Shown piece after piece: positions 62,078-64,000 of a stretch of 64,000 nt of DNA. The stretch covers positions 122,588-186,587 of the forward strand of contig JALNQF010000078.1 of NCBI GenBank assembly GCA_028456385.1, read 5' to 3'. Numbering within the stretch: position 1 is the first letter of the stretch; the number at the start of each line of letters is the position of its first letter. The notes under the pieces were generated by a model. That model had not been told where the DNA came from, searched no databases, and saw only the letters and a list, made by a program, of their open reading frames with translations. A program made the translations under genes and the position numbers. This stretch comes from Ophiosphaerella korrae (taxonomy: Eukaryota > Ascomycota > Dothideomycetes > Pleosporales > Phaeosphaeriaceae).

Positions 62078-64000
62078 CCTTACTAATTTAGTTATTACAA
62101 GAAGTAAAGCGTAAGTAGCGTATAGTCTAGCTAATATAATAGAAGAAAGTTTAATAAGTAAAGTCTCTAGAAGTAGTTATAAGTTAGATAATACTATATA
62201 AGAAATAATTAAAGACTATATAAATAAACTAATTAATAATAAAGAAGATATAAAGATAGTAATTAAAGTACTAGAAACGTAGAATAAAGAACTATAAGAC
62301 TACTTAAAATAGAATAAAGTATAAATTAAAGCTATTATTAAAGGCTAGAACTAGATAGAGCTAATTACCTAATAACTAGAAATAAGTACAATAAAGAAAC
62401 TACCTAAGATACCTATTCTTAAAAAGTTTAATAGAATAAGAGAAAAATTAAGACCCTTTATAGTATTAGCACAACTCTAGATAGATATATAAGTACTATA
62501 CTTTAATATAAAAGAAAAGAAGGTAATATATATTAGACTATACCTTAAAGAAGACGCAATAAGATAGTATAAGCCCTACTAGATAGATTATACAACGTAT
62601 TCTCTAATAACCTAAAAAGATAAAACTAAAGCTATTTTTAGAAGCTATAAATACTTTACTTAACAAATAAGAGTAGTATTTAGAGATATAGATATTACCT
62701 AACAAGCTAAAGAGAAACTTAAAAAGATTATATAAAATAAAAGTATTCTAGAATATATATTATAATTTAAATAACTAAGCTAAAATATAGAATAGAATAA
62801 ATTAGCCTTTATATTACAATTTAAACAAGGACTAAATATAAAAATTTAATACAAAATAATATATATAGAGAAACCTAGGATACTAAAAGCCTTAAAATAA
62901 TAAGTAATCTAAATTAATAATAACCTTTAAGAATAGAAAAAGAACAAGTATAGTAGCTAAACTAGAAACTAAGATACTAGAGACCCTATAATCTTTAACG
63001 TAAATAAAGATAGAAAGAGAAAGAAGAATAAAGACTTTACGTATTTTAACTATAGTAAGAAAGGCTACTACGTAAAAGACTACTAATTAAAGAAGAAAAA
63101 GGATATAGTATATTATAAATATAGGAAACTAGGACACTATATAAAAGACTACAAAAGTAAAGACTATAAAAAAGATAAGAAAACTTAGTTAAAGACAATA
63201 GAGAAAAAGAAAGAAATACTATAAGTATAGGCTAAACCTTAGGAAAAAGTAGCTAAGAGTAAAAAAATACAATACGTAATACTCTATTAGACCTTTTGTT
63301 ATAAAGATAACTACTATATATATCTTTCTAGTAAATAGAGAGTAAGATACTTCCTATAATAAAGAAATAGAGTAGTAGTAATAAAAGAAAGAATAAAAGT
63401 ATAGCTAGAAAAAATAGTATATATAATAGACCTACTAATAGAAGACTTAGAAAGAGAAGAGCCCTAGACTCTATTAATCTAGGCTAAAGAACTAGCACTA
63501 GATAAAGAGACTACTATAGCTTCCTCTAAAGAACTATAAGAAAGTAAAAGATAAGTAAGTATAAGAAGTAAAGAATACACCTAGCTAAATATATATAGCT
63601 ATAATAGCTATACAATAATAGATATAAAAGAAGAAAATAAAGAATAGAAATTTATTTAGAAATACTTACTAGTTATAAGTATAAAGGAAGCGTATAAAGA
63701 CTAAAAAGAACGTAATCTTAAAGAAATAAAGTTTATACTATTTTAAGAATAAATAAAGTAATATATAGTAATAGTAAGAAGAATACCTATATAAAAGGAA
63801 TAGTAGTTCCTTATAAGAAAAACGTAATAGATTAATAAAGCCTATATACTACAAGTACTAATAGTATACTACGTCCTAATAAATATAAGACCTAGAATAG
63901 ACAATTACTAGGAAGGAGATAATAAAATAATAAACCTAAAACATCTAGCTTATTTTAAAGTATTATAGATATTATACCTAGAAAAGAATTATATAATATA
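61648..64000 (+). mobile_element. Ty3/gypsy nested element N4 (430-bp LTR family), runs off the window
   Basis: 5' LTR 61648-62077 and internal 62078 to the window end (gag, zinc knuckles about 63,035-63,160, start of the protease/pol region). It interrupts N3; candidate left target-site copy AGAAG (61643-61647). RIP-broken. Confidence 0.82.

Larger units (their letters stand above)
24260..64000. other. RIP-mutated AT-rich block without intact genes
   Basis: By eye the sequence is roughly one-fifth to one-quarter G+C, with TpA everywhere, CpA and TpG very rare, and CpG still present (ACGT, TACG). Reading frames of the embedded elements carry TAG/TAA where Gln or Trp is expected, Tyr for Cys/His in zinc knuckles, and Asn for Asp in the RT active site. 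All are C-to-T changes in CpA context on one strand or the other. Only two frames over 60 codons occur in 40 kb and neither has coding character. This is the classical signature of RIP in Pezizomycotina. Confidence 0.93.

Noticed and set aside
24260..64000. CRISPR-like or satellite arrays
   Set aside because: The repeats here are LTRs and homologous internal regions of retroelements, not short evenly spaced units. No tRNA or rRNA genes were recognised either.

Overview
The window looks like a chromosome segment of a filamentous ascomycete (Pezizomycotina; Dothideomycetes is a guess from protein style, not shown). Reasons: introns of 46-60 nt with GTAAGT/GTATGT donors, CTNAY branch points and YAG acceptors; fungal versions of TTI1, PDS5, STE14 and BOL3; and a 40-kb AT-rich block with the signature of repeat-induced point mutation (RIP). 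All calls come from reading the sequence; no database search was run.

Region 1 (1-24,100) is gene-dense with ordinary composition. It holds ten supported genes: a cysteine-rich secreted protein (-), mitochondrial BolA-like BOL3 (+), TTI1 (-) and PDS5 (+) sharing a divergent promoter with MCB-like sites, the isoprenylcysteine methyltransferase STE14 (-), a maltose/sugar O-acetyltransferase (+), a secreted protein with 14 GQAA repeats (+), a RING-ZZ-ZZ-ZZ-SH3 protein (+), an FAD monooxygenase (+) and an EVE-domain (THYN1-like) protein (-). Eight of the ten are spliced; exon borders were set by splice consensus, phase and family conservation. Most are housekeeping genes (PIKK maturation, cohesion, CaaX processing, Fe-S assembly). 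The two secreted proteins and the monooxygenase are the accessory-looking genes.

Region 2 (about 24,100-64,000) has no intact gene. It starts with a Fot1/pogo transposase relic whose first ~150 bp are barely mutated. A Ty3/gypsy chromovirus without visible LTRs follows (about 25,090-29,870), then a nested and tandem stack of gypsy elements. Three copies of one family (457-bp LTR) lie head to tail and share LTRs (30,595 onward). The second copy is interrupted by a minus-strand element (42,096-56,158; 430-bp LTRs, TSD CYTTA). That element is itself interrupted by another minus-strand element (43,963-50,992; 431-bp LTRs, perfect TSD AGTAT). The third tandem copy is interrupted by a plus-strand element at 59,671, and that one by another at 61,648; both run off the window. 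Each LTR pair matches in length, so the nesting order can be read.

The AT-rich block has almost no CpA or TpG, abundant TpA, retained CpG, and Gln/Trp codons turned into stops. This is typical of an AT-rich isochore or other heterochromatin made of RIP-inactivated transposons. The EVE gene ends about 150 bp before it.
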